The notes beneath the pieces are model-generated. The model was not told the origin of the DNA and did no database searches. It saw nothing but the letters and a program-made list of their open reading frames with translations. Both the position numbers and the translations under genes were made by a program. A stretch of DNA of 64,000 nucleotides. It comes from Sulfitobacter mediterraneus (GTDB lineage Bacteria; Pseudomonadota; Alphaproteobacteria; Rhodobacterales; Rhodobacteraceae). The first letter of the stretch is position 1. Each line of letters begins with the position of its first letter. The DNA lies in NCBI RefSeq assembly GCF_003054325.1, contig NZ_QBKU01000001.1, positions 310,001 through 374,000 of the forward strand, written 5' to 3'. Below, piece after piece: positions 53,596 to 62,853 of this stretch.

Positions 53596-53738
53596 TTCTC
53601 AGGGCGGGGCGAAATTCCCCACCGGCGGTATGCAGGGCACGACCCCGCGAGCCCGCGAGCGCAACTCCCGCTAGGGGTTGGTCAGCAGATCTGGTGAGAT
53701 GCCAGAGCCGACGGTCATAGTCCGGATGAAAGAGAATG
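53596..53738 (+). ncRNA. FMN riboswitch (RFN element)
   Basis: All conserved RFN blocks are present in order: AGGGCGGGGCGAAATTCCCC then ACCGGCGGT, GAGCCCGCGAGCG, a variable arm, GGTCAGCAGATCTGGTGAGA, GCCAGAGCCGACGGT and AGTCCGGATGAAAGAGAA. It stands in the leader of ribH2 and senses FMN. Confidence 0.96.
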
Positions 53739-53775
53739 CGTCATATTCGGGGGCCATGCCCCTGTCTGTGGTCGT

Positions 53776-53813
53776 GATCGCCTTGGGTGGACGTGTCTGA
53801 ACCAAAGGAGATC
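53776..53813 (+). promoter_or_regulatory. Shine-Dalgarno-sequestering helix of the FMN riboswitch
   Basis: GATCGCCTTGG (53776-53786) can pair with CCAAAGGAGATC (53802-53813), with one mismatch and one bulge. The second strand holds the AAAGGAG Shine-Dalgarno of ribH2. This would be the OFF state that blocks translation when FMN is bound. Confidence 0.6.
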
Positions 53814-53816
53814 ATT

Positions 53817-54266
53817 ATGACACATGGCAATACAGCCCCCGCCCGCTTCGCCTTTATCAAAGCTCAATGGCACGCCGATATCGTTGATCGCGCATTGGAC
53901 GGATTTTGCGAAATTATCCCCGCCGCACAAGTCGGCGTTGTCGATGTGCCCGGCGCGTTTGAAATGCCGCTGATGGCACAAACCCTTGCCCGCACCGGCA
54001 AATACAGCGCCGTCGCATGCGCCGCCTTTGTTGTAGATGGCGGCATCTATCGCCATGATTTTGTGGCCGCTGCTGTGGTTGAAGGGTTGATGCGGGTTGG
54101 CTTGGACACTGGCGTACCTGTGCTGTCGGTGTCTCTGACCCCGCATCACTATCAGGAAACTGACCATCACAACGCGATCTACCGCGATCACTTTGTGGAG
54201 AAGGGCCGAGAAGCCGCCCGCGCCGCCCTCGGCATCACTGGGGCAAAAGCGGCATTGGCCGCATGA
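53817..54266 (+). CDS. ribH2: 6,7-dimethyl-8-ribityllumazine synthase, type 2
   Basis: A 149-residue lumazine synthase making the penultimate riboflavin intermediate. It begins FAFIKAQWHADIVDRAL and has VPGAFEMPL and an active-site histidine in IYRHDFV. These fit the RibH2 type known from Brucella and rhizobia. AAAGGAG lies 6 nt before the ATG at 53817. The FMN riboswitch upstream controls it; no other rib gene is adjacent. Confidence 0.93.
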   Translation: MTHGNTAPARFAFIKAQWHADIVDRALDGFCEIIPAAQVGVVDVPGAFEMPLMAQTLARTGKYSAVACAAFVVDGGIYRHDFVAAAVVEGLMRVGLDTGVPVLSVSLTPHHYQETDHHNAIYRDHFVEKGREAARAALGITGAKAALAA

Positions 54267-54318
54267 TCCATTTCCTTCAAAGAAAACGGTCCGAAGTCTC
54301 TAAAGACTTCGCTGCCTC

Positions 54319-55011
54319 TCAGCCTAAATAGGCACGCAGCGCCGGCGGCGGGTTGTCCATCAACGCCGCCGCCGGTTGCGGTGCTTCGGCGCGGCCTTCG
54401 GCGACAAACACCACCTGATCGGCAATGCGCCGCACGTCTTCGGGGGCATGTGTCACCATGATCAGCGCCGCGCCGGTTTCGGCCACCAATTCGGCCACCA
54501 GATCCAGCATCTCATTGCGCAGCGCCGGACCGAGCGCCGCAAAGGGTTCATCCAGCAAAACAAGCGGCCGCGCTTGCACCAACACCCGCGCCAGCGCCGC
54601 GCGGCTTTGCTGTCCTCCCGACAAAGCAGCGGGGCGTTTGGCACTGTGATCGGCCAGCCCCACACGGCGCAGCGCGTCCAGCACCTTGGCCTGTTCTGCC
54701 CCGGACAGCCGCAGATCAGGGCGCAGTCCCAAGCCGACGTTCTGCTGCACAGTCAGATGCGGAAACAGGTTGTTGTCCTGAAACAGCATCGTCATGGGGC
54801 GTTGGCCCGGATTGTCCTGCGAAATATCCCGCCCCTGCCAAAGAATGCGGCCCGATTGCAACGGCACAAAGCCACAAAGCGCACCGAGCAAGGTGGACTT
54901 GCCTGCCCCGGACGGGCCGATCACGGCGTACCGCTGCCCTTGCTCCAGCGCCATATCCGCAGCCAATGAAAAATCGCCCAGCGCAATTTTCGCCTGTTCA
55001 ACTCTCAGCAT
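54319..55011 (-). CDS. thiQ: Thiamine ABC transporter ATP-binding protein
   Basis: A 230-residue ABC ATPase: Walker A GPSGAGKST, Q-loop LFQDNNLFPHLTV, signature LSGGQQSRAAL and Walker B VLLDEPFAALG. With ThiBP it imports thiamine or its phosphate. The start overlaps thiP by 14 bases. Last gene of the TPP-riboswitch operon. Confidence 0.94.
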   Translation of the reverse strand: MLRVEQAKIALGDFSLAADMALEQGQRYAVIGPSGAGKSTLLGALCGFVPLQSGRILWQGRDISQDNPGQRPMTMLFQDNNLFPHLTVQQNVGLGLRPDLRLSGAEQAKVLDALRRVGLADHSAKRPAALSGGQQSRAALARVLVQARPLVLLDEPFAALGPALRNEMLDLVAELVAETGAALIMVTHAPEDVRRIADQVVFVAEGRAEAPQPAAALMDNPPPALRAYLG

Positions 55012-56554
55012 GCCAGCGTCCTCCCCTGTCGCAGATCCAGAATATCCCCAATGCCAACGCCAGCAGGATCAACGCAGCCCCCGCCGCTGCCTCCATTCTG
55101 TAAGCGCCCATCAACCGGTACATTTGCAGTGGCAATGTTGTCCGGTCCTGATCAGCAAAAAGCGCAATCACGCCCAGATCCCCGACCGACAATGCACCCG
55201 TCAAGCCTGCTGCAAATCCCAATTGCCCCCGCAACCGCGGCAGGATCACCCAACGCCAAAGCGGCCAGCCTTGCAGGCCAAGCGACACAGAAAGCCGTCC
55301 AAAATCCGCCAATGTATCGCGCAGCCGCGGCACCAAGATCCGCAGCGCAAAGGGCAAGGCCATCATCGCATTGACCAATGCCGTCACGGGCAAGGCCAGA
55401 TCAGACGGGTTCATCACCGGATTGATCAAAATGAACCAGCCAGTGCCGATCATCAAAGGTGATGCAGACAGGCCCAGCAACCCTATTGCCTCCACACCGC
55501 CCCTCTGGCGGGTTGCGATCCAGCCCGCCATCGGCAGTGCCAAAAGGCAAAGCGTCAACACAGAGATCACCGCCACAAACACCGACAACCCTGCCGCTTG
55601 CCAAACTGCGGCAGGCACTTGCGGCAAACCCGCAACGCCGCGCAGCAGAACCGCCGCAAGCGGTAGCAGCAAAAACAGCGCCGCCAAAGTGATGACCGCC
55701 CCATCCCCTGCACGTTGCAACCCTCCACGCGCGTCCCAACGTTGCAGCGTTCGGTCCTGACCACCGCCCAGCGAGATCGCCGGAATGATCCACAATGCGG
55801 CCAATGCCGCACCTCCCGCCAACACCAGCTGCACCAATGACAAAAGTGCCGCCCGTGACAGGTCAAAATCAAACAAGAACGCCTGATAAATAGCCAATTC
55901 AAGCGTTGTGGCCTTCGGCCCGCCCCCCAGTGTCAGTGCAACGGCAAAACTGGTCAAGCAGATCACAAAGATCAACGCCGCCACCCCCGGCACCACTTGG
56001 CGCAGCAGCGGCCATTCCAGCGTCAGGAAAATCCCACGTGGTCCAAGCCGCAATTGCGCGGCAAGGCGAAACCGCTCTGCCGGGATGCTTTGCCAGCCTT
56101 GCAAAATCAACCGTGTCGCCAAGGGCAGGTTGAAAAACACATGCGCCAGAACCACCCCGTGTAATCCGTAGATCGACACCTCTGGCACCCCGGCAAGGCC
56201 AAGCAATTGGTTCAACCAGCCGGATCTGCCAAACACCGTCAGAAGCCCAAGCACAGCCACAATCACGGGCAGAATGAACGGCGCACCCAGCAGCGTCACC
56301 AGCAAGGCCCGGCCTGCAAACCGCCGCCGTGCCAACGCACGGGCGACCGGGATGGCCAAGAGTGTTGAAATCACCGAAGACAAAACCGCCTGCCAAACGG
56401 TAAACCGCACAGCAGCCCAATCAGAGCGCAGCAAACCTGCGCCGGTCTCTGCCCGCGACATCACCGCGAGCAAAGCGGCAAGCACCAGAACCGCGACCAA
56501 GATCGCAGCGCCGATGCCTGCACCGTTTTTTACTGCGACAACGCGCCGAGCCAT
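54998..56554 (-). CDS. thiP: Thiamine ABC transporter permease
   Basis: A 518-residue permease that is a tandem of two binding-protein-dependent transport domains, each about six helices. The EAA-type loops are recognisable at YGLHGVVLAHVFFNLPLATR in the first half and RLSVSLGLQGWPLWRWVILP in the second. Overlaps thiB by 25 bases and thiQ by 14. Confidence 0.94.
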   Translation of the reverse strand: MARRVVAVKNGAGIGAAILVAVLVLAALLAVMSRAETGAGLLRSDWAAVRFTVWQAVLSSVISTLLAIPVARALARRRFAGRALLVTLLGAPFILPVIVAVLGLLTVFGRSGWLNQLLGLAGVPEVSIYGLHGVVLAHVFFNLPLATRLILQGWQSIPAERFRLAAQLRLGPRGIFLTLEWPLLRQVVPGVAALIFVICLTSFAVALTLGGGPKATTLELAIYQAFLFDFDLSRAALLSLVQLVLAGGAALAALWIIPAISLGGGQDRTLQRWDARGGLQRAGDGAVITLAALFLLLPLAAVLLRGVAGLPQVPAAVWQAAGLSVFVAVISVLTLCLLALPMAGWIATRQRGGVEAIGLLGLSASPLMIGTGWFILINPVMNPSDLALPVTALVNAMMALPFALRILVPRLRDTLADFGRLSVSLGLQGWPLWRWVILPRLRGQLGFAAGLTGALSVGDLGVIALFADQDRTTLPLQMYRLMGAYRMEAAAGAALILLALALGIFWICDRGGRWHAES

Positions 56555-57507
56555 TCTTGCAATGCCGCATCACGAATGGCTGGCACCTCTTCGGCGGGGA
56601 TCAATCGCGCGTTTTCTGGCTTCACAAGCGCCTCGAACCCCTTGGGCAGGCCGCCGCTTGGCATCACCGCCGGATACATCCAGTTGGTTGTCGGCAAAAT
56701 GGATTGTGCCGCGTCAGACACCATAAAGTTCAAAAACGCTTCAGCCAGCTCTGGCTGATCCCTGTTCGCCAGACGCCCAGCGACTTCGACCTGCATATAG
56801 TGGCCTTCGTCAAACACAGCTGCGGCTTTGCTTTCGTCTTCCTCGGCGATGATGTGATAGGCAGGCGAGGTTGTATAGCTCAACACCATGTCGGCTTCGC
56901 CCTCAAGGAACAGACCATAAGCCTCGGACCAGCCTTTGGTCACGGTCACGACATTGTCTGCCAAGCCCTGCCAAATCGCCTCGGCCTCATCGCCATAGGC
57001 ATCCTTGACCCACATCATCAGCCCCAAACCGGGGGTTGAGGAACGCGGATCTTGAATGACGATTTTCACGTCACTGTCGCCCAGCGCTTTGAAATTTTTG
57101 GGCGGGGTCATGTCCGTGTTGTGAACAAAGGCAAAGTAACCCCAATCGTAGGGCGCAAAAACGGCATCGTCCCAAGTGATCGGCAAGGCATAATCAGCGC
57201 TCACAGCCGTTTCAGTGAACAGCCCAGTGTCCTTGGCCGCCGCGATCAGGCCGGTATCAAGCCCCAGGACCACATCAGCGTCAGATCGTGCGCCTTCGAG
57301 CTTGAGCCGCGCCAAAAGCGCCGCGCCATCGCCCATTCCGACAAATTTCAGATCGCAAGCACAGTTTTCCTCAAACGCTTTCTCGATCTGCGGGCCTGGC
57401 CCCCAGTCAGAAACAAAGCTGTCGTAGGTGTAAACAGTCAGCACTGGTGTTTCGGCAATCGCTGCCGAGGCCCCAAGCAAGCCCGCTGCAAGTGTAAGAT
57501 ACTTCAT
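56530..57507 (-). CDS. thiB: Thiamine-binding periplasmic protein
   Basis: A 325-residue binding protein with signal peptide (LTLAAGLLGASAAIAE) and TbpA/ThiB landmarks: LTVYTYDSFVSDWGPGP, NMTPPKNF-like and TTSPAYH. AGGAGG stands 5 nt before the ATG and is part of the helix at 57510-57543. First gene of thiBPQ. Confidence 0.94.
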   Translation of the reverse strand: MKYLTLAAGLLGASAAIAETPVLTVYTYDSFVSDWGPGPQIEKAFEENCACDLKFVGMGDGAALLARLKLEGARSDADVVLGLDTGLIAAAKDTGLFTETAVSADYALPITWDDAVFAPYDWGYFAFVHNTDMTPPKNFKALGDSDVKIVIQDPRSSTPGLGLMMWVKDAYGDEAEAIWQGLADNVVTVTKGWSEAYGLFLEGEADMVLSYTTSPAYHIIAEEDESKAAAVFDEGHYMQVEVAGRLANRDQPELAEAFLNFMVSDAAQSILPTTNWMYPAVMPSGGLPKGFEALVKPENARLIPAEEVPAIRDAALQEWLGALSQ

Positions 57508-57509
57508 CG

Positions 57510-57543
57510 CATCCTCCTTTTGCGGCGAAAGGGAAAAAGGATG
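57510..57543 (-). promoter_or_regulatory. Shine-Dalgarno-sequestering helix of the TPP riboswitch
   Basis: On the minus strand CATCCTTTTT (complement of 57534-57543) can pair along all ten bases, two of them G-U, with AAGGAGGATG (complement of 57510-57519), leaving a 14-nt loop. The second strand is the thiB Shine-Dalgarno, so the helix would switch off translation. Confidence 0.65.
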
Positions 57544-57559
57544 GATGTTTGTCCAGACC

Positions 57560-57641
57560 TTCCCTCCGCCGGTGTTAACCGGTTCAGGTTCTACGGGTCC
57601 ATGCAAATGCACATCTCAGCTCAATTGAGCCCCCCGAGGTA
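57560..57641 (-). ncRNA. TPP riboswitch (thi box)
   Basis: The minus strand shows the thi-box blocks in order: CTCGGGGGGCTC, GCTGAGATG, ACCCGTAGAACCTGAACCGG and TTAACACCGGCGGAGGGA. It lies in the leader of thiB. Confidence 0.96.
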
Positions 57642-57737
57642 TCGCCATCGTTAGGAGCATGTCCAAAGGGATGCAAGCCAAAACCCCTTGAGGCACAGCA
57701 CTGCGCCCGTTAATGCAGACCCAACAGGAGTGCATTT

Positions 57738-58841
57738 ATGTCGATGAACAGCTTTGGCCATCTCTTCCGCGTGACCACTTGGGGCGAAAGCCACGGCCCG
57801 GCCTTGGGCGCAACGGTTGACGGTTGCCCTCCCGGTGTGCCGGTCACGCCCGAGATGATCCAGCACTGGCTCGACAAACGAAAACCGGGGCAGAACAAAT
57901 ACACCACCCAGCGGCGCGAGGCCGATGAGGTGAAGATCCTGTCAGGTGTGTTTGAAGGTGTAACCACCGGCACCCCGATTCAGCTGATGATCGAAAACAC
58001 CGACCAGCGCTCTAAGGATTACGGGGATATCAAGGACAAGTTCCGCCCCGGTCATGCCGACATCACCTATTTCCAGAAATACGGCATTCGCGATTATCGC
58101 GGCGGCGGGCGGTCCTCTGCCCGTGAAACGGCCTCCCGCGTGGCAGCTGGCGGATTGGCCCGCGAGGCGATGAAAGCCATGGCGCCCGGTGTTCAGATCA
58201 CCGGTTACATGGTCCAGATGGGGCCCCATCAGATCGACCGCACTGCATTTGATTGGGACCAGATTGAGCAAAACCCGTTTTGGGTGCCAGATGCACAGGC
58301 CGCATCAGATTGGGCGACCTACCTTGATGGGTTGCGCAAATCCGGCTCCTCCGTCGGGGCGATCATCGAGGTGGTCGCGCGCGGTGTCCCCGCCGGGATC
58401 GGCGCACCGGTGTACGGCAAACTTGATACCGACCTGTCCGCCGCAATGATGAGCATCAATGCCGTCAAAGGTGTGGAAATCGGCGAGGGCATGTCAGCGG
58501 CGATGCTGACAGGTGAGGCCAACGCGGACGAGATTTACATGGGCAACGATGGCCAGCCGCGATACTCGTCCAACCATGCAGGTGGTATTCTGGGCGGGAT
58601 CAGCACCGGGCAGGATATTGTCGTGCGCTTTGCGGTTAAACCAACCTCAAGCATCCTCACGACCCGCAAGACGATCACCAAAAACGGCGAAGAGACCGAG
58701 ATCATCACCAAAGGCCGCCATGACCCCTGCGTGGGCATTCGCGCCGTGCCGGTGGGCGAGGCGATGATGGCCTGTGTGATCCTCGATCACCTGCTGCTGC
58801 ACCGCGGGCAGGTTGGAGAAAATCGCGGCATCATCGGCTGA
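57738..58841 (+). CDS. aroC: Chorismate synthase
   Basis: A 367-residue FMN-dependent enzyme making chorismate from EPSP, the last common step to aromatic amino acids. Signatures are [20 protein letters not shown], the central [17 protein letters not shown] and the late [23 protein letters not shown] stands 7 nt before the ATG. Transcribed alone, diverging from thiBPQ. Confidence 0.97.
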   Translation: MSMNSFGHLFRVTTWGESHGPALGATVDGCPPGVPVTPEMIQHWLDKRKPGQNKYTTQRREADEVKILSGVFEGVTTGTPIQLMIENTDQRSKDYGDIKDKFRPGHADITYFQKYGIRDYRGGGRSSARETASRVAAGGLAREAMKAMAPGVQITGYMVQMGPHQIDRTAFDWDQIEQNPFWVPDAQAASDWATYLDGLRKSGSSVGAIIEVVARGVPAGIGAPVYGKLDTDLSAAMMSINAVKGVEIGEGMSAAMLTGEANADEIYMGNDGQPRYSSNHAGGILGGISTGQDIVVRFAVKPTSSILTTRKTITKNGEETEIITKGRHDPCVGIRAVPVGEAMMACVILDHLLLHRGQVGENRGIIG

Positions 58842-58943
58842 GGGCGCGGAAAATCTCAAATTTTCCTGACCGGACTTTTTGAAAACGTCCGCCACCCAGC
58901 CCACGCGCTTGCACTTTCCCGATCAGAGGCGCATGACTCCGCC

Positions 58944-59918
58944 ATGCCCGCCAGTCTGACCCAGAACCGCCCCGGACGCGCCATTGCGCTCAAACTCTGT
59001 GCGATCTTTCTGTTCATGGTTATGGCCGCACTGATCAAGGCCGCCTCTGGTCACGTACCGCCCGGGCAGGCCGTCTTTTTCCGCTCACTCTTTGCTATAC
59101 CGATCATTGGCCTCTGGCTGTGGCAAAGCGGGCATTTGCATGACGGGCTTAAGGTTAACAATCTCTTTGGCCACATCTGGCGCGGGCTCTTTGGCACCAC
59201 CGCGATGGGCCTGACCTTTGCCGGGCTCGCCCTTCTGCCCCTGCCCGAAGTGACCGCGATCGGCTATGCCACGCCGATGTTCACCGTGATATTCGCCGCC
59301 CTGTTTCTGGGCGAGCGGGTGCGCCTGTTCCGCTTGTCTGCCGTGGCGCTTGGGTTGATTGGTGTGATGATCGTAATTGCCCCGCGTTTGTCTATGGGCG
59401 CAAACTTCAGTGCCGCCGCCACCTACGGCGCGTTGATGGTGTTGGCCGCGTCCATCCTGCGATCCTTGGTACAGATCCACGTCCGGCGACTTGTGCAAAC
59501 TGACAGCACCTCTGCTATCGTCTTTTACTTCTCATTGACCGCCACCTGCCTGTCGCTGCTGACCCTACCGTTGGGTTGGCTCATTCAAACACCGGCCCTC
59601 ACATGGACCGCGCCGGGCATTGAGGTGCTGGGCCTGATCATCTGTGCGGGCCTGATCGGCGGTGTTGCACAAATCCTTGTGACGTCGTCTTTCCGCTTTG
59701 GCAGCGCCTCGATGCTCGCGCCTTTTGATTACTCTTCGATGATCTTTGCCAGCCTTATTGGTTGGGTGGTCTTCAGCGAAGTGCCAACCGCAACGATTCT
59801 GCTGGGTGCTGGGCTTGTCATTGCGGGTGGTGTGCTGATTATCTGGCGCGAACGGCAATTGGGGGTGGACAGGAGCAAATCAAAGCCCAATGTCCCCCCA
59901 CCAGGCACCCCCGGCTAA
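58944..59918 (+). CDS. DMT-superfamily (EamA/RhaT) exporter
   Basis: A 324-residue membrane protein with ten helices forming two EamA repeats. The first contains FRSLFAIPIIGLWLW and LPEVTAIGYATPMF; the second ends with FDYSSMIFASLIGWVVFSE. Exports an unknown small metabolite. Followed by cobO after 15 bases, probably co-transcribed. Confidence 0.88.
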   Translation: MPASLTQNRPGRAIALKLCAIFLFMVMAALIKAASGHVPPGQAVFFRSLFAIPIIGLWLWQSGHLHDGLKVNNLFGHIWRGLFGTTAMGLTFAGLALLPLPEVTAIGYATPMFTVIFAALFLGERVRLFRLSAVALGLIGVMIVIAPRLSMGANFSAAATYGALMVLAASILRSLVQIHVRRLVQTDSTSAIVFYFSLTATCLSLLTLPLGWLIQTPALTWTAPGIEVLGLIICAGLIGGVAQILVTSSFRFGSASMLAPFDYSSMIFASLIGWVVFSEVPTATILLGAGLVIAGGVLIIWRERQLGVDRSKSKPNVPPPGTPG

Positions 59919-59933
59919 AGGAGAGAGAACCCC

Positions 59934-60533
59934 ATGTCCGAGACAACAGACCACAAAGAAAAGATGCAAAAGCGTCAGGCCGAGCAACGCAAAAAAGTCG
60001 CAGAGCTTCAGGATCCGGAAAAGGGGCTGGTTCTGGTCCATACCGGGGCAGGTAAGGGCAAAACCTCAAGCGCTTTTGGCGTGGTGGTGCGGGCACTTGG
60101 CTGGAAACAGCGGGTTGGCGTGGTGCAATTCATCAAGGGCAAATGGAAAACCGGCGAGCGGTTGTTCTTTGATCGCCTCGAAGAAGTCACATGGCACACC
60201 ATGGGCGAAGGTTTCACGTGGGATACCCAAGACAAAGACCGTGACATCGCCGCCGCGCAGGCTGCCTTTGCCAAGGCCCGCGAGATGATGGAAAGCGGCG
60301 ATTATGATCTGGTGGTTCTGGACGAGATCAACATCGCGATGCGCTATGAATACATCAGCGTCGAAGACGTTATTGCTGGGCTCGATGCGCGCGCCAAAGA
60401 CACCGGCGTGATTCTCACAGGCCGCGATGCCAAGCCAGAGCTTTGCGCCTATGCCGATCTGGTGACAGAAATGACAGAGGTCAAACACCCGTTCAAGGCA
60501 GGCATCAAAGCCCAGCGCGGTGTGGATTTCTGA
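59934..60533 (+). CDS. cobO: Cob(I)yrinic acid a,c-diamide adenosyltransferase
   Basis: A 199-residue CobA/CobO-type enzyme that adenosylates the corrinoid. The P-loop HTGAGKGKTSSAFG, GVVQFIKGKW and DLVVLDEINIAMRY are family marks. GGAGAG precedes the ATG. Its TGA overlaps the ATG of the following SDR (TGATG). It shows that the cell handles cobalamin, relevant to the MttB-like protein at 16-18 kb, although the loci are far apart. Confidence 0.94.
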   Translation: MSETTDHKEKMQKRQAEQRKKVAELQDPEKGLVLVHTGAGKGKTSSAFGVVVRALGWKQRVGVVQFIKGKWKTGERLFFDRLEEVTWHTMGEGFTWDTQDKDRDIAAAQAAFAKAREMMESGDYDLVVLDEINIAMRYEYISVEDVIAGLDARAKDTGVILTGRDAKPELCAYADLVTEMTEVKHPFKAGIKAQRGVDF

Positions 60534-61300
60534 TGGCGAACGGCACACAAGCCAAGGTCGCGCTGATCACCGGCGCGGCGCGGGGGATCGGGCTGGCCAC
60601 GGCGCACCTGATGGCCGCAGATGGCTGGCGGGTTGCGTTGCTGGATCGTGACGCTGACGCCCTGAAATCTGCGGCGGCAGAGTTTGACGGCAAGGCATTG
60701 GATCTGCTGTTTGACGTTTCCGACCCGCAAGCCGCACCTCAAGCGATCCGCGCCTGCCTTGATCATTTCGGACGGCTGGATGCCTTGGTCAACAATGCGG
60801 GCGTGGCTGATTTTGGGCCCATCGAAGAAACGGATTTTGCCCGTTGGCGGCGGGTGATGGAAACCAATCTGGACGGTGTGTTCCTGATGACCCAAGCCGC
60901 GACCGAGGCGCTCAAGGATAGCGCTGGCGCAATCGTTAACATCGCGTCGATCTCTGGCTTGCGGGCCTCAACCCTGCGCGTGGCCTACGGCACATCCAAA
61001 GCCGCCGTGATCCACCTGACCAAACAACAGGCGGCGGAACTTGGGGAGTATGGGATTCGGGCAAACGCAGTTTGCCCCGGCCCCGTGCGGACTAAATTGG
61101 CCATGGCCGTACACACCCAAGACATCATCGACGCCTACCATGATGCGATCCCGCTCAACCGCTATGGGTCGGAGCAGGAAATCGGTGAGGTCATCGCGTT
61201 CCTGTGCAGCGAGAAGGCCAGCTATGTCACTGGCCAGATCATCGCATCAGATGGCGGGTTTGAAAGCACAGGCGTGGGCCTGCCTGCGCTTCGCAAATAG
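60533..61300 (+). CDS. Short-chain dehydrogenase/reductase
   Basis: A 255-residue classical SDR: TGAARGIGLATA cofactor motif, NNAGVADFG, catalytic serine in IASISG and YGTSK pair, ending with ASDGGFE. Translationally coupled to cobO, so it may be part of the same pathway or just a passenger. Converges on ilvE with a 12-base gap. Confidence 0.9.
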   Translation: MANGTQAKVALITGAARGIGLATAHLMAADGWRVALLDRDADALKSAAAEFDGKALDLLFDVSDPQAAPQAIRACLDHFGRLDALVNNAGVADFGPIEETDFARWRRVMETNLDGVFLMTQAATEALKDSAGAIVNIASISGLRASTLRVAYGTSKAAVIHLTKQQAAELGEYGIRANAVCPGPVRTKLAMAVHTQDIIDAYHDAIPLNRYGSEQEIGEVIAFLCSEKASYVTGQIIASDGGFESTGVGLPALRK

Positions 61301-61312
61301 CGCGGTGCGGGG

Positions 61313-62182
61313 TTAAACCCGCACCAGCTTTTCATAGCTTTCCGCGATGTCGCGGGTCAGGGCGCCGACCTCAAAGTTGAAATCGCCGATCTGGCCCACA
61401 GGGGTCACTTCCGCCGCTGTGCCGGTCAGCCAGCATTGCTCAAACCCTTCAAGCTCTTCCGGCATGATGTGGCGTTCATGAACGGTGATGCCTTTTTCCT
61501 TGAGCATCCCGACAACCGTCTGGCGGGTGATCCCGTTGAGAAAGCAATCCGGGTCAGGGGTGTGTACTTCGCCATCTTTCACGAAAAAGATGTTCGCCCC
61601 GGTCGCCTCGGCCACATAGCCGCGGTAGTCGAACATCATTGCGTCCGAACAGCCCTTCGCCTCGGCCGCATGTTTGGACATGGTGCAGATCATATAAAGG
61701 CCTGCCGCTTTGGCATGGCTTGGGATGGTCTCGGGACTCGGGCGTTTCCACTTGGAGATGTCCAGCTTTGCGCCCTTCATTTTGGCATCGCCGTAATAGG
61801 CGCCCCATTCCCAGGCCGCGATGGCAAGGCGAACAGGGTTGCGGGCCGATGCCACACCCATATCTTCGCCCGCACCGCGCCATGCGATGGCCCGTACATA
61901 GGCATCGGACAGGCCGGACTTGGCCAGAACTTCGACCTTGGCCGCTTCGATCTCGTCCACGGTCCATGGGATCTGGAAATCAATCATCTCGGCCGAGCGA
62001 CGCAACCGCTCGGAGTGTTCGCGGCTCTTGAAGATCTTGCCGTTATAGGCCCGTTCGCCTTCGAACACCGAAGACGCATAATGCATCGCATGGGTCAGGA
62101 TATGCACATTTGCGTCACGCCAGTTGACCATTTCACCATCCAACCAGATGAAACCATCCCGATCATCATATGCTCCAGCCAT
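61313..62182 (-). CDS. ilvE: Branched-chain amino acid aminotransferase
   Basis: A 289-residue fold-type IV PLP aminotransferase for leucine, isoleucine and valine. Marks are IWLDGEMVNW, THAMHYASSVFEGERAYNG, and EATGANIFFVKDG. I chose the second ATG (62182), 7 nt after GGAGG; the first would leave no room for the ribosome-binding site. Diverges from the MarR-type gene. Confidence 0.94.
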   Translation of the reverse strand: MAGAYDDRDGFIWLDGEMVNWRDANVHILTHAMHYASSVFEGERAYNGKIFKSREHSERLRRSAEMIDFQIPWTVDEIEAAKVEVLAKSGLSDAYVRAIAWRGAGEDMGVASARNPVRLAIAAWEWGAYYGDAKMKGAKLDISKWKRPSPETIPSHAKAAGLYMICTMSKHAAEAKGCSDAMMFDYRGYVAEATGANIFFVKDGEVHTPDPDCFLNGITRQTVVGMLKEKGITVHERHIMPEELEGFEQCWLTGTAAEVTPVGQIGDFNFEVGALTRDIAESYEKLVRV

Positions 62183-62286
62183 CTGCATTCCTCCAACTTA
62201 GCGGGTCATTTTTCGATTGTTGCGCAAGAAATGACCGTTTCGGACATTTAATTACGCAAAAGCTGCGATTCTCTAGCCTTTCGTCC

Positions 62287-62329
62287 TTGGAGTGTCAACA
62301 AGGCTGACGTAATGTTGGCACACCAACAT
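62287..62329 (+). promoter_or_regulatory. Promoter with overlapping MarR-type operator
   Basis: TTGGAG (62287-62292) and TAATGT (62310-62315) have a 17-nt spacer. The perfect palindrome ATGTTGG-CACA-CCAACAT (62312-62329) overlaps the -10 box and ends 11 bases before the MarR start codon. This layout predicts auto-repression. Confidence 0.65.
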
Positions 62330-62340
62330 ATGAGGACACT

Positions 62341-62853
62341 ATGGCAGACGGACGCGGCCCCGCAGGCAGCAGTGGCGAGAGCCTGCTTTTCCTGACCGAC
62401 GAACAGCTCAGGCAGGCCATAGAGGCCATGTTTTTTGCCTATCGCGGCTTTACCGCAGACCCGGACCGTATCTTGGTGGATATGGCCTATGGCCGGGCGC
62501 ATCACCGCGCCATCCACTTTATCAACCGGGCGCCGGGAACCACGGTGAACAACCTGCTGAATATTCTTGGCGTCACGAAACAGTCACTCAACCGTGTGTT
62601 GCGCACCCTGATTGCAGATGGTCTTGTCGAAAGCAGGGTGGGCCGCAACGACAAACGCGAGCGGCACCTCTTTTTGACGGATGCGGGCCGCGCGCTGGAA
62701 CAGACCTTGTCTGATGCACAACGCGCCCGGATGCGCACAGCATTCCGCGATGCCGGTCCCGATGCGGTGGCTGGATTTCGCACGGTATTGGAGGCGATGA
62801 TGGATCCTGAAATGGGCGCGAGCTATACGCGGCTCAAGGAAAGCGGATCATGA
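62341..62853 (+). CDS. MarR-family transcriptional regulator
   Basis: A 170-residue MarR protein with the winged HTH in TVNNLLNILGVTKQSLNRVLRT and wing residues RVGRNDKRERHLFLT. Its stop overlaps the response-regulator start (ATGA), so the pair is translationally coupled. The palindrome over its own promoter is the probable binding site. The inducer is unknown. Confidence 0.92.
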   Translation: MADGRGPAGSSGESLLFLTDEQLRQAIEAMFFAYRGFTADPDRILVDMAYGRAHHRAIHFINRAPGTTVNNLLNILGVTKQSLNRVLRTLIADGLVESRVGRNDKRERHLFLTDAGRALEQTLSDAQRARMRTAFRDAGPDAVAGFRTVLEAMMDPEMGASYTRLKESGS

